Positions 51,960 to 59,794 of a DNA stretch of 64,000 bases are shown piece by piece. The DNA comes from Vannielia litorea (GTDB lineage: Bacteria; Pseudomonadota; Alphaproteobacteria; Rhodobacterales; Rhodobacteraceae). The notes under the pieces were generated by a model. It was not told the origin of the DNA, searched no databases, and saw only the letters and a program-made list of their open reading frames with translations. The stretch spans positions 1-64,000 of the forward strand of contig NZ_QTNQ01000014.1 of the NCBI RefSeq assembly GCF_018424695.1, read 5' to 3'. The stretch's first letter is position 1, and each line of letters begins with the position of its first letter. The position numbers were made by a program, and so were the translations under genes.

Positions 51960-51984
51960 AACGTCAACATTACAATCCGTTACA
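51960..51984 (+). promoter_or_regulatory. Direct-repeat site TTACA-N5-TTACA preceded by AACGTCAA
   Basis: AACGTCAACA leads into TTACA (51970-51974), ATCCG, TTACA (51980-51984). The block is nearly the same as at 33896-33919. It lies between the DsbA-like gene (-) and the sialidase-fold gene (+). Confidence 0.65.
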
Positions 51985-52078
51985 TTCTTTGAGGATGGTA
52001 CTGATCTCCACGTTGGCTTTGCGTTTCCAGGCGGTGCACCTATGCTTCGAGCGTCCCAACTTCATTACGGAGGGCGTC

Positions 52079-53365
52079 TTGAGTCGCGCGATGTGGCGAA
52101 TTCGGGAACTGGATTGCCCGCGCAACGCAACCGCTGCCGCGATCGGCTGTTTCGCGATCTTTGTGTCGTGCGGACCGATCGCGGCTGAAGAGGGCGTTTT
52201 TGCTGTGGTGGAGGATATCCGGACGCCCGCGGGTCCCGGCGCGCGGGAGCCATCGCTCTACAGTTTGAACGACGGCCGGGTCGCCATGATCTGGACGGAG
52301 CCGTCGCCCGACGGCCATTCGGTCGAACTGGCCATCGGCGACGAGGGCGCTTGGGAAACGCGCGGTCGTGTCGTCGAGTCTGGCGATCTCTTCGTGAACT
52401 GGGCTGATTTTCCGTCCATCGCAGTTTTGGGCGATGGAACTGTCGTCGCGCATTGGCTGCGAGAGAGTACGGCGGTGTCTTACGCTTATGATGTCAACCT
52501 CGCCCTGTCGCGTGATGGTGGCAGGACCTGGAGCGCGCCGATTACGCCGCATGGAGACGGGACGGCCAGTCAGCACGGGTTCGTGTCGCTGCTCCCTGTG
52601 GACAAGGAAAAACTCGCTGTGATCTGGCTCGACGGACGGGCCTACGGCTCCGCGCGGCCGCTGCCAACGGCGCAGGAAGTTCCAGACGCCATGCAATTGC
52701 GCGCGGCGTTCCTGGACTCCGATGGCGAACTTACCGCGGAGACCGTTTTGGACCTTCAAACCTGCACCTGCTGCCAGACTTCGGCAACTGTGGCCGAACA
52801 CGATACGGTGCTCGTTGCGTATCGCGACAGGACCGCCGACGAAATCAGGGATATTTCCATCGTCAGATTCCGAGAAGGCCGGTGGTCTGACCCGCTGACG
52901 GTTCATGCCGACGGATGGGAGATCTCGGGCTGTCCGGTCAACGGTCCTGCCATCGACGCGGTCGGGACATCGGTTGCCGTTGCATGGTTTACCGCCGCCC
53001 GCGATATCCCGATCGTCAACGTTGCATTCTCGACGGATGGTGGACTTTCATTCGACGCGCCCTTCAGAGTTGATGGAGGCAAGGTCGCAGGCCGGGTCGA
53101 TGTCTTGATGCTAGAGGACGGTTCGGCTCTTGTTTCGTGGGTTGAATGGACGGAAGAGGGCGAGAAGCTGCAACTGTGTCAAGCGACGCCAGAGGATGGT
53201 TGTGGCCCTCCCGAAACGATCACAGTCAACTCGGCGCCTGGATCGATGAACTTCCCGAGGATGGTATTGAGCGGAGATGCCGTCTTCATCGCCTGGAGCC
53301 AACCTGGCGCAGCGGGAGCGCCAGACAGCATCCGTCTTGTGAAGGCGTATCTATCAGCGCCTTGA
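52079..53365 (+). CDS. Sialidase-fold (BNR/beta-propeller) exported protein with CTCC motif
   Basis: Exported six-bladed propeller-type protein, 428 aa, with a leader ending SCGPIAAEE. Asp-box-like repeats are seen: SRDGGRTWSAP and STDGGLSFDAP. Other sialidase residues (RIP Arg, catalytic Tyr/Glu pair) are not evident. Instead a cysteine cluster TCTCC occurs at residues 229-232 (Cys229, Cys231, Cys232), plus CGPPETI and GCPVNGP cysteines. The cluster and copper setting suggest metal or redox chemistry, not sugar cleavage (inference). TTG 52079 has GGAGGG at 52069-52074; ATG 52091 is the alternative. Confidence 0.75.
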   Translation: MSRAMWRIRELDCPRNATAAAIGCFAIFVSCGPIAAEEGVFAVVEDIRTPAGPGAREPSLYSLNDGRVAMIWTEPSPDGHSVELAIGDEGAWETRGRVVESGDLFVNWADFPSIAVLGDGTVVAHWLRESTAVSYAYDVNLALSRDGGRTWSAPITPHGDGTASQHGFVSLLPVDKEKLAVIWLDGRAYGSARPLPTAQEVPDAMQLRAAFLDSDGELTAETVLDLQTCTCCQTSATVAEHDTVLVAYRDRTADEIRDISIVRFREGRWSDPLTVHADGWEISGCPVNGPAIDAVGTSVAVAWFTAARDIPIVNVAFSTDGGLSFDAPFRVDGGKVAGRVDVLMLEDGSALVSWVEWTEEGEKLQLCQATPEDGCGPPETITVNSAPGSMNFPRMVLSGDAVFIAWSQPGAAGAPDSIRLVKAYLSAP

Positions 53366-53458
53366 GCAGCCCACCAACGCGCTCACTCCGGCGTCTGCGA
53401 GACCCGCGATGAACGGACCTTCCCGGATCGGATACGGCAACCAAGTAGGACGGGAGTT

Positions 53459-53743
53459 CTAGTTGGGATCTTGGTCGCTGGGAGCGTCTTCGCCACCGTG
53501 ATTTGGCGTGTGATGCCCCGGGTGTTCGCCGCCGTTGCCGCCACCGTTATCGACGCGGCCATTTTCGCCGCTCACGACCAGGCCTTTCGGAACAGAGATC
53601 GTGACGTCATTGTGATGGTCGACCGAAGTCCACCCTTTCTTGTTGCCTTTGTTGGCACCGTTCCCGTTGCCAACTCCTGCGGTTACTGCGCTCGGCACTC
53701 CAAGAAGTGCCGCAATCGCAAATGCATAGAGAACAGTCTTCAT
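53459..53743 (-). CDS. Small exported Gly/Asn/His-rich protein
   Basis: Exported protein, 94 aa, with signal peptide KTVLYAFAIAALLGVPSAVTA. The mature part is low-complexity: GNGNGANKGNKKG, a middle DHHNDVTISVPKGLVV and a C-terminal GGGNGGEHPGHHTPNHGGED tract rich in His and Asp. That tail could bind metal ions. No named family recognised. It converges on the sialidase-fold gene with about 90 bp between stops. Confidence 0.65.
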   Translation of the reverse strand: MKTVLYAFAIAALLGVPSAVTAGVGNGNGANKGNKKGWTSVDHHNDVTISVPKGLVVSGENGRVDNGGGNGGEHPGHHTPNHGGEDAPSDQDPN

Positions 53744-53944
53744 TCTTGCCTCCACTTTGCCGAATCGTCAGGTCTTCGACTTTCGCCAGCGTTGGAAACG
53801 GACCAAACACGGCGCGCCCAGATTAGCTGATACGAAAGAGATACGATTTGACCTGACGCAAAACTCGATAAGAGCAGCGAGGCTCCATTTCGCCTGGTAT
53901 GTTCGGTTCTCACTGACAGCACCCTACCGCACCTCGTCTGTGGA

Positions 53945-54340
53945 TTAGGCCGCGTCGATTCCCTCGACCGCGCGCGCGAGCATGTCGCGGACCTGTCCGG
54001 CAACACGTTTGAGCTCGTCATTGTCAATCGCGGACATGGACGCCTGAGGATCGATCGCGGAGACTTCCACGCCCTCGTCGGTTTCCCGCAGGATAACATT
54101 GCAGGGCAGCATCGCGCCAACCTTCGGCTCGATCCCGAGCGCCTGGTGCGCCATCTTGGGGTTGCAGGCGCCGAGAATGCGGTAGCCGCGCATGTCTTCG
54201 TCCAGCTTCTCTTTCATCGTCGCCTGCACGTCGATTTCCGTGAGCACACCAAACCCCGCCTCAGACAGTGCCGCGCGGGTCAGCCGGTCGATTTCGTCCA
54301 GCCGCGCTCCCGGGAAGCTTCGATCCATTGTGTAGGCCAT
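53945..54340 (-). CDS. DUF302 domain protein
   Basis: Cytoplasmic DUF302 protein, 131 aa. The family core is plain: FGVLTEIDVQATMKEKL, RGYRILGACNPKMAHQAL and VGAMLPCNVILRETDEGVEVSAIDP. Function unknown; the family co-occurs with metal and sulfur genes. It follows the 34-residue membrane protein gene by 12 bp. Confidence 0.92.
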   Translation of the reverse strand: MAYTMDRSFPGARLDEIDRLTRAALSEAGFGVLTEIDVQATMKEKLDEDMRGYRILGACNPKMAHQALGIEPKVGAMLPCNVILRETDEGVEVSAIDPQASMSAIDNDELKRVAGQVRDMLARAVEGIDAA

Positions 54341-54352
54341 CTCTGGTCCTCC

Positions 54353-54457
54353 TTACTCCTTCAGATACTTGATGAGGGCCGCGATCGCGAGACCGACGAG
54401 GACCAGCAGCAGGATTCCCCACAGCCATCCGAAACCCATTCCAAATCCACCCATCAT
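54353..54457 (-). CDS. 34-aa single-helix membrane protein
   Basis: Too short for routine gene calling but well formed: ATG ATG at 54457, an AGGAG ribosome-binding sequence upstream, and TAA at 54353-54355 just before the GGAGG of the DUF302 gene. The product starts MMGGFGMGFGWLWG, has one helix (ILLLVLVGLAIAALI) and ends KYLKE. Short Met/Gly-headed helices like this are common next to copper and DUF302 genes. Likely co-translated with DUF302. Confidence 0.75.
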   Translation of the reverse strand: MMGGFGMGFGWLWGILLLVLVGLAIAALIKYLKE

Positions 54458-54525
54458 TGCTTTTTCTCCTCTCAAAAGGACGCGGGGGCAGAGCACCACC
54501 CCCGCGTGACCACCTGCGGCAGCGC

Positions 54526-55158
54526 TCAGTTGCCGTCCATCATATTGCTGTCGCCGCCCATCATGCGACGCGAACCGCGTTCCCCTGCCATCGGCATCGT
54601 TCCGTCATCCGCATCCGTCCACATGCGCATCATGCGTTCCATGCGGTCGGCCGGCGCGCCGATTTCATCAGCCGTCACCTGGCCGTCACCATCGGCGTCG
54701 AACACCTGGAAACGGTCCACGGTCGCCTCCCGAACGTGGGCGGCGTGCATGGTCTCGAATTCAGCCAGCGACAGGCTGCCGTTTCCGTCTGCGTCGTACT
54801 TGGCATGTTCGGCCTGCATTCCGGTGCGGAACTCGTCCGGCGAGACAATGCCGTCGCCATCGGAGTCAAGCAGGCGCAGGACGTGATCGGCCCCGCCCAT
54901 CATGCCGCCGTCGCCCATCATGCCCCCCTGCTGCCCGTGCATCATCTGCATCATGCGCATCATGTTGCCCATGCCACCGTCCATCATACCGGTGCCCATC
55001 ATGCCCTGTCCCATCATTCCGGGGTATCCGGGTTCAGCAACACCTGCACGCGGTCCTCCCCGCTCGTTGCCGTGACCGTGATTGGCGTCGGCAAAAACCG
55101 GGAGAGCGACTGCGCCCAGAGCCGCGATGGCGATTGCCGCAACTGTTGTCCGTTTCAT
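54526..55158 (-). CDS. Exported EF-hand protein with Met-Gly-rich segment
   Basis: Periplasmic protein, 210 aa, with signal peptide ending LPVFADA. Residues about 45-95 are Met/Gly-rich (PGMMGQGMMGTGMMDGGMGNMMRMMQMMHG and GGMMGDGGMMGG in parts). Three EF-hand loops follow: LDSDGDGIVSPDEF, YDADGNGSLSLAEF and FDADGDGQVTADEI. The combination suggests binding of both Cu(I) through Met and Ca2+ through EF loops. The ATG at 55158 gives the leader. It is divergent from the second two-component system, which probably controls it. Confidence 0.82.
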   Translation of the reverse strand: MKRTTVAAIAIAALGAVALPVFADANHGHGNERGGPRAGVAEPGYPGMMGQGMMGTGMMDGGMGNMMRMMQMMHGQQGGMMGDGGMMGGADHVLRLLDSDGDGIVSPDEFRTGMQAEHAKYDADGNGSLSLAEFETMHAAHVREATVDRFQVFDADGDGQVTADEIGAPADRMERMMRMWTDADDGTMPMAGERGSRRMMGGDSNMMDGN

Positions 55159-55206
55159 GAGAATGTCCTCCATGGATTGTTCCGATGGAACGGAAATGAG
55201 GGTGAC

Positions 55207-55259
55207 TTGTCGCAGAAGTTTGTCACCCGGAGAAGGAAAGTGTCGCAAATTGTGTCAGA
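55207..55259. promoter_or_regulatory. Four TGTC repeats upstream of the second two-component system
   Basis: TTGTCGCA (55207-55214), TTGTCACC (55220-55227), GTGTCGCA (55240-55247) and GTGTCAGA (55252-55259) are direct repeats in two pairs, with 12-13 bp inside a pair. They sit between the EF-hand gene and the response-regulator gene and are candidates for response-regulator binding. Confidence 0.5.
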
Positions 55260-55352
55260 GGGCGGAATCCCCGATAATCTTGCCTTTATGGTGTTGGTCC
55301 GATGTTAGAGTTTTACCAGAAAGGGCAACACGACTAAGCCAACGTCAACCTT

Positions 55353-56075
55353 ATGCAGGACAGTCCCCATATTCTCGTCGTCGACGATCATCGCGACATT
55401 CGCGACGCTCTGGCGCGCTACCTCGAGAAAAACGGGATGCGCGTCACGACGGCGGCCGATGCGCGGGCGATGGATGCCGCGATGAAGGCCGGTAATTTCG
55501 ACCTCGTGGTACTGGACTTGATGATGCCGGGGGAGGACGGGCTTTCGGTGTGCAGGCGTCTGCGCGCCGACGGCGACCTCCCGATCCTCATGCTGACGGC
55601 GCTCGGCGAAGAGATGGACCGTGTTGTCGGCCTGGAGATGGGGGCCGACGACTATCTCGCCAAGCCCTTCAGCCCGCGCGAATTGCTGGCCCGCGTCAAG
55701 GCGGTCTTGCGGCGGAGTCAGCCGACGCGGATCGAGGGCGGGGCGCTTGCGGGGCACCGCCTTGCCTTCGACCGATGGGTGCTAGATACCGACCGTCGTG
55801 TGCTTTCCGACGAGAAGGGGACTGAGACGCCTCTCACCACCGCCGAGTTCAGGCTCCTGACAGCGTTCCTGGAGCGCCCCCGTTTTGTCCTCAGCCGCGC
55901 GCAACTGCTCGACCTGACCGGCGGACGGCAGGCGCAGGTGTTCGATCGGGCGATCGACAACCAGATCAGCCGGTTAAGGCGGAAACTGGAAAAGGACGCA
56001 TCAAACCCGGCGCTGATAACCACCGTTTGGGGCGGCGGGTACTCCCTTTCCGCGGATGTCCGGGAGCTTCCATGA
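55353..56075 (+). CDS. OmpR/PhoB-family response regulator (second two-component system)
   Basis: DNA-binding response regulator, 240 aa. Receiver: VVDDHRD, phospho-acceptor Asp55 in VLDLMMPGEDGL, LMLTALGEE, YLAKPFSPREL. Winged helix: LTTAEFRLLTAFLERP and DNQISRLRRKLEKD. Very similar in length and sequence to the regulator at 27233 (same spacing of all landmarks), so they are paralogues. The stop overlaps the kinase ATG. Confidence 0.93.
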   Translation: MQDSPHILVVDDHRDIRDALARYLEKNGMRVTTAADARAMDAAMKAGNFDLVVLDLMMPGEDGLSVCRRLRADGDLPILMLTALGEEMDRVVGLEMGADDYLAKPFSPRELLARVKAVLRRSQPTRIEGGALAGHRLAFDRWVLDTDRRVLSDEKGTETPLTTAEFRLLTAFLERPRFVLSRAQLLDLTGGRQAQVFDRAIDNQISRLRRKLEKDASNPALITTVWGGGYSLSADVRELP

Positions 56076-57451
56076 TGCGGCATATATTGCCCCGCTCCAT
56101 GGGGGGACAGCTCCTCGTCATGCTGCTTGTAGCACTCGCGATCAGCCAGGGATTGAGCTTGTTCGTCTTCAGCGACGAAAGGGACCGTGCGGTCCGCGCG
56201 GCGCTCGGCTACGAGGCGGCCGGGCGCGCGGCCAATGTGGCGCGCCTGCTGGACGAGGCGCCTGCCACGCTGCGACCCAACATCGTGGAAGCGGCGAGTT
56301 CGCCCCTGGTCCGGTTCTGGGTCGACGCTGTACCCGAGGTCGATCACGCGTCGCACAGCGACCCGGCCGTGACCGGCAGGCTTCGCGACGTGCTCGGCGA
56401 TCCGGATCGTGAAATCCTGCTCGAGGTCCACGACCGGAGTTCCGATCTCCCCGGTGTCGATGAGGTTCCGCCAGGAATGCGCCGGATGCATGCCGCGATG
56501 CTGGCCGAGCGCACGGGACCGTTAGAGCTCGCCATGTCGATCCGGCTGACCTCGGGCGAATGGCTCAATGTCCGGTCGATGTTTCACCGCCCTGTGGGCC
56601 AATGGCTGCCCGCGGACATCGCGGCGCTTGCCATCGCCGCGATCCTGGTCAGCCTGGTGGCGGCCCTCACCGCGGTCCGCGTCGTTCGGCCGATGCGGGC
56701 TCTTGCGGTTGCCGCGGAACGGGCGGGGCGGGGGGAAGATCAGCCCCAGCTGCCCGAAAGCGGGCCGAGCGAGGTTCAGGAGACGATCCGTGCCTTCAAC
56801 CTCATGCAAGCCAGGCTTCGCCGCTTCGTGGGCGATCGGACCCGAATGCTCGCGGCACTCGGACATGATCTTCGATCACCTCTCACGGCAATGCGCCTCA
56901 GGCTGGAACTGATCGACGAGGGCGAGGACAGGGATCGTCTGATGGCCATGGTCGACGAGATGCAGATGATGGCTGAGGCGACCCTTGCCTTCGCACGGGG
57001 AGACGCCGAAAGCGAAGCGACCGTCGAGGTGGATCTGCCTAAAATGCTGCGAGATCTTGCCACGTCGTCGGATCATGCATCCCTGATCGAGCTTGATGAA
57101 ACGCTTCCGTCCGTGGTGGTGCGGGTCCGGCCGGTGGCCCTCAGACGTGCCTTGCGGAACCTGATAGACAATGCGCTTCGATATGGCGGACGGGCCGAGG
57201 TATCGCTTGAACGCCACGAGGGCGACGCCATCGTTGCGATCTCGGATCGGGGACCGGGTTTGCCTCAGGATCGCCTCGAGGCGGTGTTCGAGCCGTTCCA
57301 CCGGTTGGAAGCGTCCAGAAGCCGGGAAACCGGTGGCAGCGGTCTGGGGCTCTCGATCGCGCGCACGATCCTACGCGCTCACGGCGGCGACGTCACGTTG
57401 GAGAACCGGGACGGCGGAGGCCTGACAGCGACCGCCCGCTTGCCTGCGTAA
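56072..57451 (+). CDS. Sensor histidine kinase (second two-component system)
   Basis: Inner-membrane kinase, 459 aa: helix 1 (about 10-30), periplasmic sensor, helix 2 (about 180-200), HAMP, HisKA with His265 in LGHDLRSPLTAMR, ATPase domain with NLIDNALRYG, DRGPGLPQ and GGSGLGLSIA. The sensor shares EAAGRAANVARLLDEAPATL and MHAAMLAERTGPLELAMSIRL with its paralogue at 27952. Both sensors hold several Met and His residues; the signal may be a metal (inference). Confidence 0.92.
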   Translation: MMRHILPRSMGGQLLVMLLVALAISQGLSLFVFSDERDRAVRAALGYEAAGRAANVARLLDEAPATLRPNIVEAASSPLVRFWVDAVPEVDHASHSDPAVTGRLRDVLGDPDREILLEVHDRSSDLPGVDEVPPGMRRMHAAMLAERTGPLELAMSIRLTSGEWLNVRSMFHRPVGQWLPADIAALAIAAILVSLVAALTAVRVVRPMRALAVAAERAGRGEDQPQLPESGPSEVQETIRAFNLMQARLRRFVGDRTRMLAALGHDLRSPLTAMRLRLELIDEGEDRDRLMAMVDEMQMMAEATLAFARGDAESEATVEVDLPKMLRDLATSSDHASLIELDETLPSVVVRVRPVALRRALRNLIDNALRYGGRAEVSLERHEGDAIVAISDRGPGLPQDRLEAVFEPFHRLEASRSRETGGSGLGLSIARTILRAHGGDVTLENRDGGGLTATARLPA

Positions 57452-57609
57452 CAGGAGATAACGGCACAGATTTCAAGCCCACAATGCATGCGGGATGGAG
57501 CACGGGAGACGGATCCATCGACATCGGTATTAACGGCTGGAATGAACTGCTGAGGCATGGCAGCCTGCAGCCTTCCCACCCCTTGAAAGACGAACGCTGG
57601 TCCGACCGT

Positions 57610-57888
57610 TCATGGCTTAGGAGGCGTGTCCTTCTTCGTCGCTCGTTCGACTATTCTGGAGCCGTTCGCAATCCGTTCGTCGGGATAAAGTATTACCAGT
57701 TCTCCCGCTGTATGTCCGTCAATCACCACGATGAAGGCCTCATCGCGCTGTCCGATGTTGAAGTCGCTCACATGTGCTTGGCCATAATCCACCGGGAAGG
57801 TTTCGCCGCATTGAACGGAGAGGGCGAAGGGGCTTTCTTCTGCTTTCCTGACGGAGAGCAGCCACGACGAGATTTCGGCCGTGTAACC
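57610..57888 (-). pseudogene. Possible DUF4384-like remnant
   Basis: A 92-residue open frame after an in-frame TAG (57889-57891) reads GYTAEISSWLLSVRKAEESP, then ETFPVDYGQAHVSDFNIGQRD, EAFIVVIDGHTAGELVILYP and ends KKDTPPKP. The middle resembles the DUF4384 pattern, a strand pair followed by a LYP block. There is no good start codon (only GTG near 57804) or ribosome-binding site. It may be the 3' end of a gene cut by rearrangement. Confidence is low; a short true gene is not excluded. Nothing else is seen in 57452-57921. Confidence 0.35.
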
Positions 57889-57921
57889 CTATCTGGGCTG
57901 ACAATTGGAGCCAATTGGACC

Positions 57922-58419
57922 CTAGCCATGATCGTCCTCTTCGCCTTCCATATGATGATCGTCTTCACTTTCGTGGTGCATCATTTCCTCGATCGCTTCC
58001 GGTACGTCACTCATTGAGAACTTCATCTGTTCTTCTGCGTCGTGGACGAACGCAATGATGTCGGCGAGTTCCTCGCCCGTGAGATCGATCTGGCCACCAA
58101 GCTCGTCCTCCTGCAGAGCCACCATGGCGGCCGCACCGCGCCACATGCGGGCAGCGAATTCGAACGGGTTCATCACCTCGTCCATGAACTCCGCGTCGAG
58201 CATGGGCGCGTCTTCACCGCCGACGCCGTTGATCGAATGGCAGACGACGCAGCCCTTTGACGCAAAGAGCTCGCGCCCGCGTTCGGCATTCATCGTCGGC
58301 ATCATCAGGCCGGGCGCCATCATCTCGCCCGACATCATGTGCTGGTTGCCGTCATCTGCAGATGCAGGCGTGGTTACAAGCACGCCAAGAGTCGAAAATG
58401 TCAGGATGAGCTTTTTCAT
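57922..58419 (-). CDS. Exported mono-haem cytochrome c, acidic C-terminus
   Basis: Periplasmic class I cytochrome, 165 aa, leader ending TPASA. Met/His-rich start (NQHMMSGEMMAPGLMMPTMN) precedes the haem motif KGCVVCH (Cys57, Cys60, His61) and a candidate axial Met in DAPMLDAEFMDEVMNP. The C-terminal tail is acidic and His-rich (HHESEDDHHMEGEEDDHG), a likely metal-binding end. ATG 58419 gives the leader. It follows the APC permease gene by 58 bp on the same strand. Confidence 0.88.
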   Translation of the reverse strand: MKKLILTFSTLGVLVTTPASADDGNQHMMSGEMMAPGLMMPTMNAERGRELFASKGCVVCHSINGVGGEDAPMLDAEFMDEVMNPFEFAARMWRGAAAMVALQEDELGGQIDLTGEELADIIAFVHDAEEQMKFSMSDVPEAIEEMMHHESEDDHHMEGEEDDHG

Positions 58420-58477
58420 ATCGTGTACTCCTTTTGTTTTAGACTGACGGGAGTGTTCCCGCGCTATGGCGAAGAAT

Positions 58478-59794
58478 TCAGGCCTCCGTTTCTCGCTGCT
58501 TGAACCAGGCTCCGAGGTAGAACCTCTCGTAAATGAAGACCGCAACGATGCCGGTGATGGCGTAGACCACGATCATCGGGTCGGATTGCCACTTCAGAAT
58601 CGTGAAGGCAGCGACCACGACAGCGTCGAGCGCCAGTGCCGTCAGGATAACCCATCCCCGCGCATTGATTTCGTTTCGCAGGCGGCTCCAGACGCCCCAA
58701 TGTACCGCCATGTCCATGACGAGATAGAAGAACGCTCCGAGCGACGCGATGCGTGACAGGTCGAAGAGCACAGCGAGCGTTCCGGCAATGAAGACCGTGT
58801 AGACCAACATGTGTGACTGGATCGAACCGGACATGCCGAAATGGCTGTGCGGGATCATTTTCATGTCGGTCAGCATGGTCAGCATCCGGGATACCGCGAA
58901 GACACTCGCGACGAGTCCCGAAGCGGTCGCCACCATGGCCAGGGCAACGGTAAGGTAGAAGGCGGTCTGGCCGAGGACCGGCTTGGCGGCCTCGGCCAAG
59001 GCGTAATCGCGGGCATCCTGGATCCCGGCAGGTGTCAGGCTGGAGCCGACGGCGAGGGCAACCAGGAGATAGGTCACCGCACAGATCACGATGGAGATCA
59101 CGATGGTGCGGCCGACGTTGCGGTGCGGGTCGGAGATCTCGCCGCCGGAATTCGTGATCGTCGTGAAGCCCTTGAAAGCAAGGATCGACAATGCGACCGA
59201 ACCGACGAACCCGATGGGGGCAAAGTCGTTGGAGCCCCCTGCATTGCCGCTGCCGGAACCGCTCGCCCAGAGGGCGGCCACACCGAAGAGCGCAATACCG
59301 CCGATCTTCAGGGCAGACATCAGAACCGAAAGAAGTCCGACCGATCGGTTTCCCGACGCGTTTACGGCATATGCGAAAACGATGAGGCCCACGGCGATGA
59401 GTGGCACCAAGAGCCCGCCATCGATGTCGAACGGTCGGAGCGCATAGGCCGCGAACGTCCGCGCCACGAGGCTTTCGTTTATGACCATGCTCAGCGCCAT
59501 CAGGAGCGAAGCAGCCGCGGCAACCGCTCCCGGGCCGTAGGCTTTTGTCAGGATCATCGCGATACCGCCGGAAGACGGCCACTGGTTCGACATGGCAATG
59601 TAGGAATAGGCGCTGAACGCGGTCACCACAGCTCCCGCGATGAAGGAGAGGGGAAACAATGGCCCGGCGAGTCCGGCGATCTGACCGGTCAGTGCGAAGA
59701 TACCCGCGCCGATCATGACGCCCGTTCCCATGGCGACGGCGCTCGTCAGGCTGATCGACGCTTCGCTCCCTGCGGATTGGTGACTATGATCCAC
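58478..59794 (-). CDS. APC family amino acid permease-like transporter
   Basis: Twelve-helix APC-superfamily transporter, 438 aa. Helix 1 carries TSAVAMGTGVMIGAGIFALTG, the classic unwound substrate site, followed by LAGPLFPLSFIAGAVVTAFSAYSYIAM. FKGFTTITNSGGEI and VASVFAVSRMLTML are also typical. Substrate unknown. It overlaps the methyltransferase-like gene by 11 bp, so they are translationally linked within the copper ATPase unit. Confidence 0.87.
   Translation of the reverse strand: MDHSHQSAGSEASISLTSAVAMGTGVMIGAGIFALTGQIAGLAGPLFPLSFIAGAVVTAFSAYSYIAMSNQWPSSGGIAMILTKAYGPGAVAAAASLLMALSMVINESLVARTFAAYALRPFDIDGGLLVPLIAVGLIVFAYAVNASGNRSVGLLSVLMSALKIGGIALFGVAALWASGSGSGNAGGSNDFAPIGFVGSVALSILAFKGFTTITNSGGEISDPHRNVGRTIVISIVICAVTYLLVALAVGSSLTPAGIQDARDYALAEAAKPVLGQTAFYLTVALAMVATASGLVASVFAVSRMLTMLTDMKMIPHSHFGMSGSIQSHMLVYTVFIAGTLAVLFDLSRIASLGAFFYLVMDMAVHWGVWSRLRNEINARGWVILTALALDAVVVAAFTILKWQSDPMIVVYAITGIVAVFIYERFYLGAWFKQRETEA

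Noticed and set aside
52079-53365. True sialidase (neuraminidase)
   Set aside because: Asp-boxes alone are not enough; the usual catalytic residues are not evident and the gene context is redox and copper.
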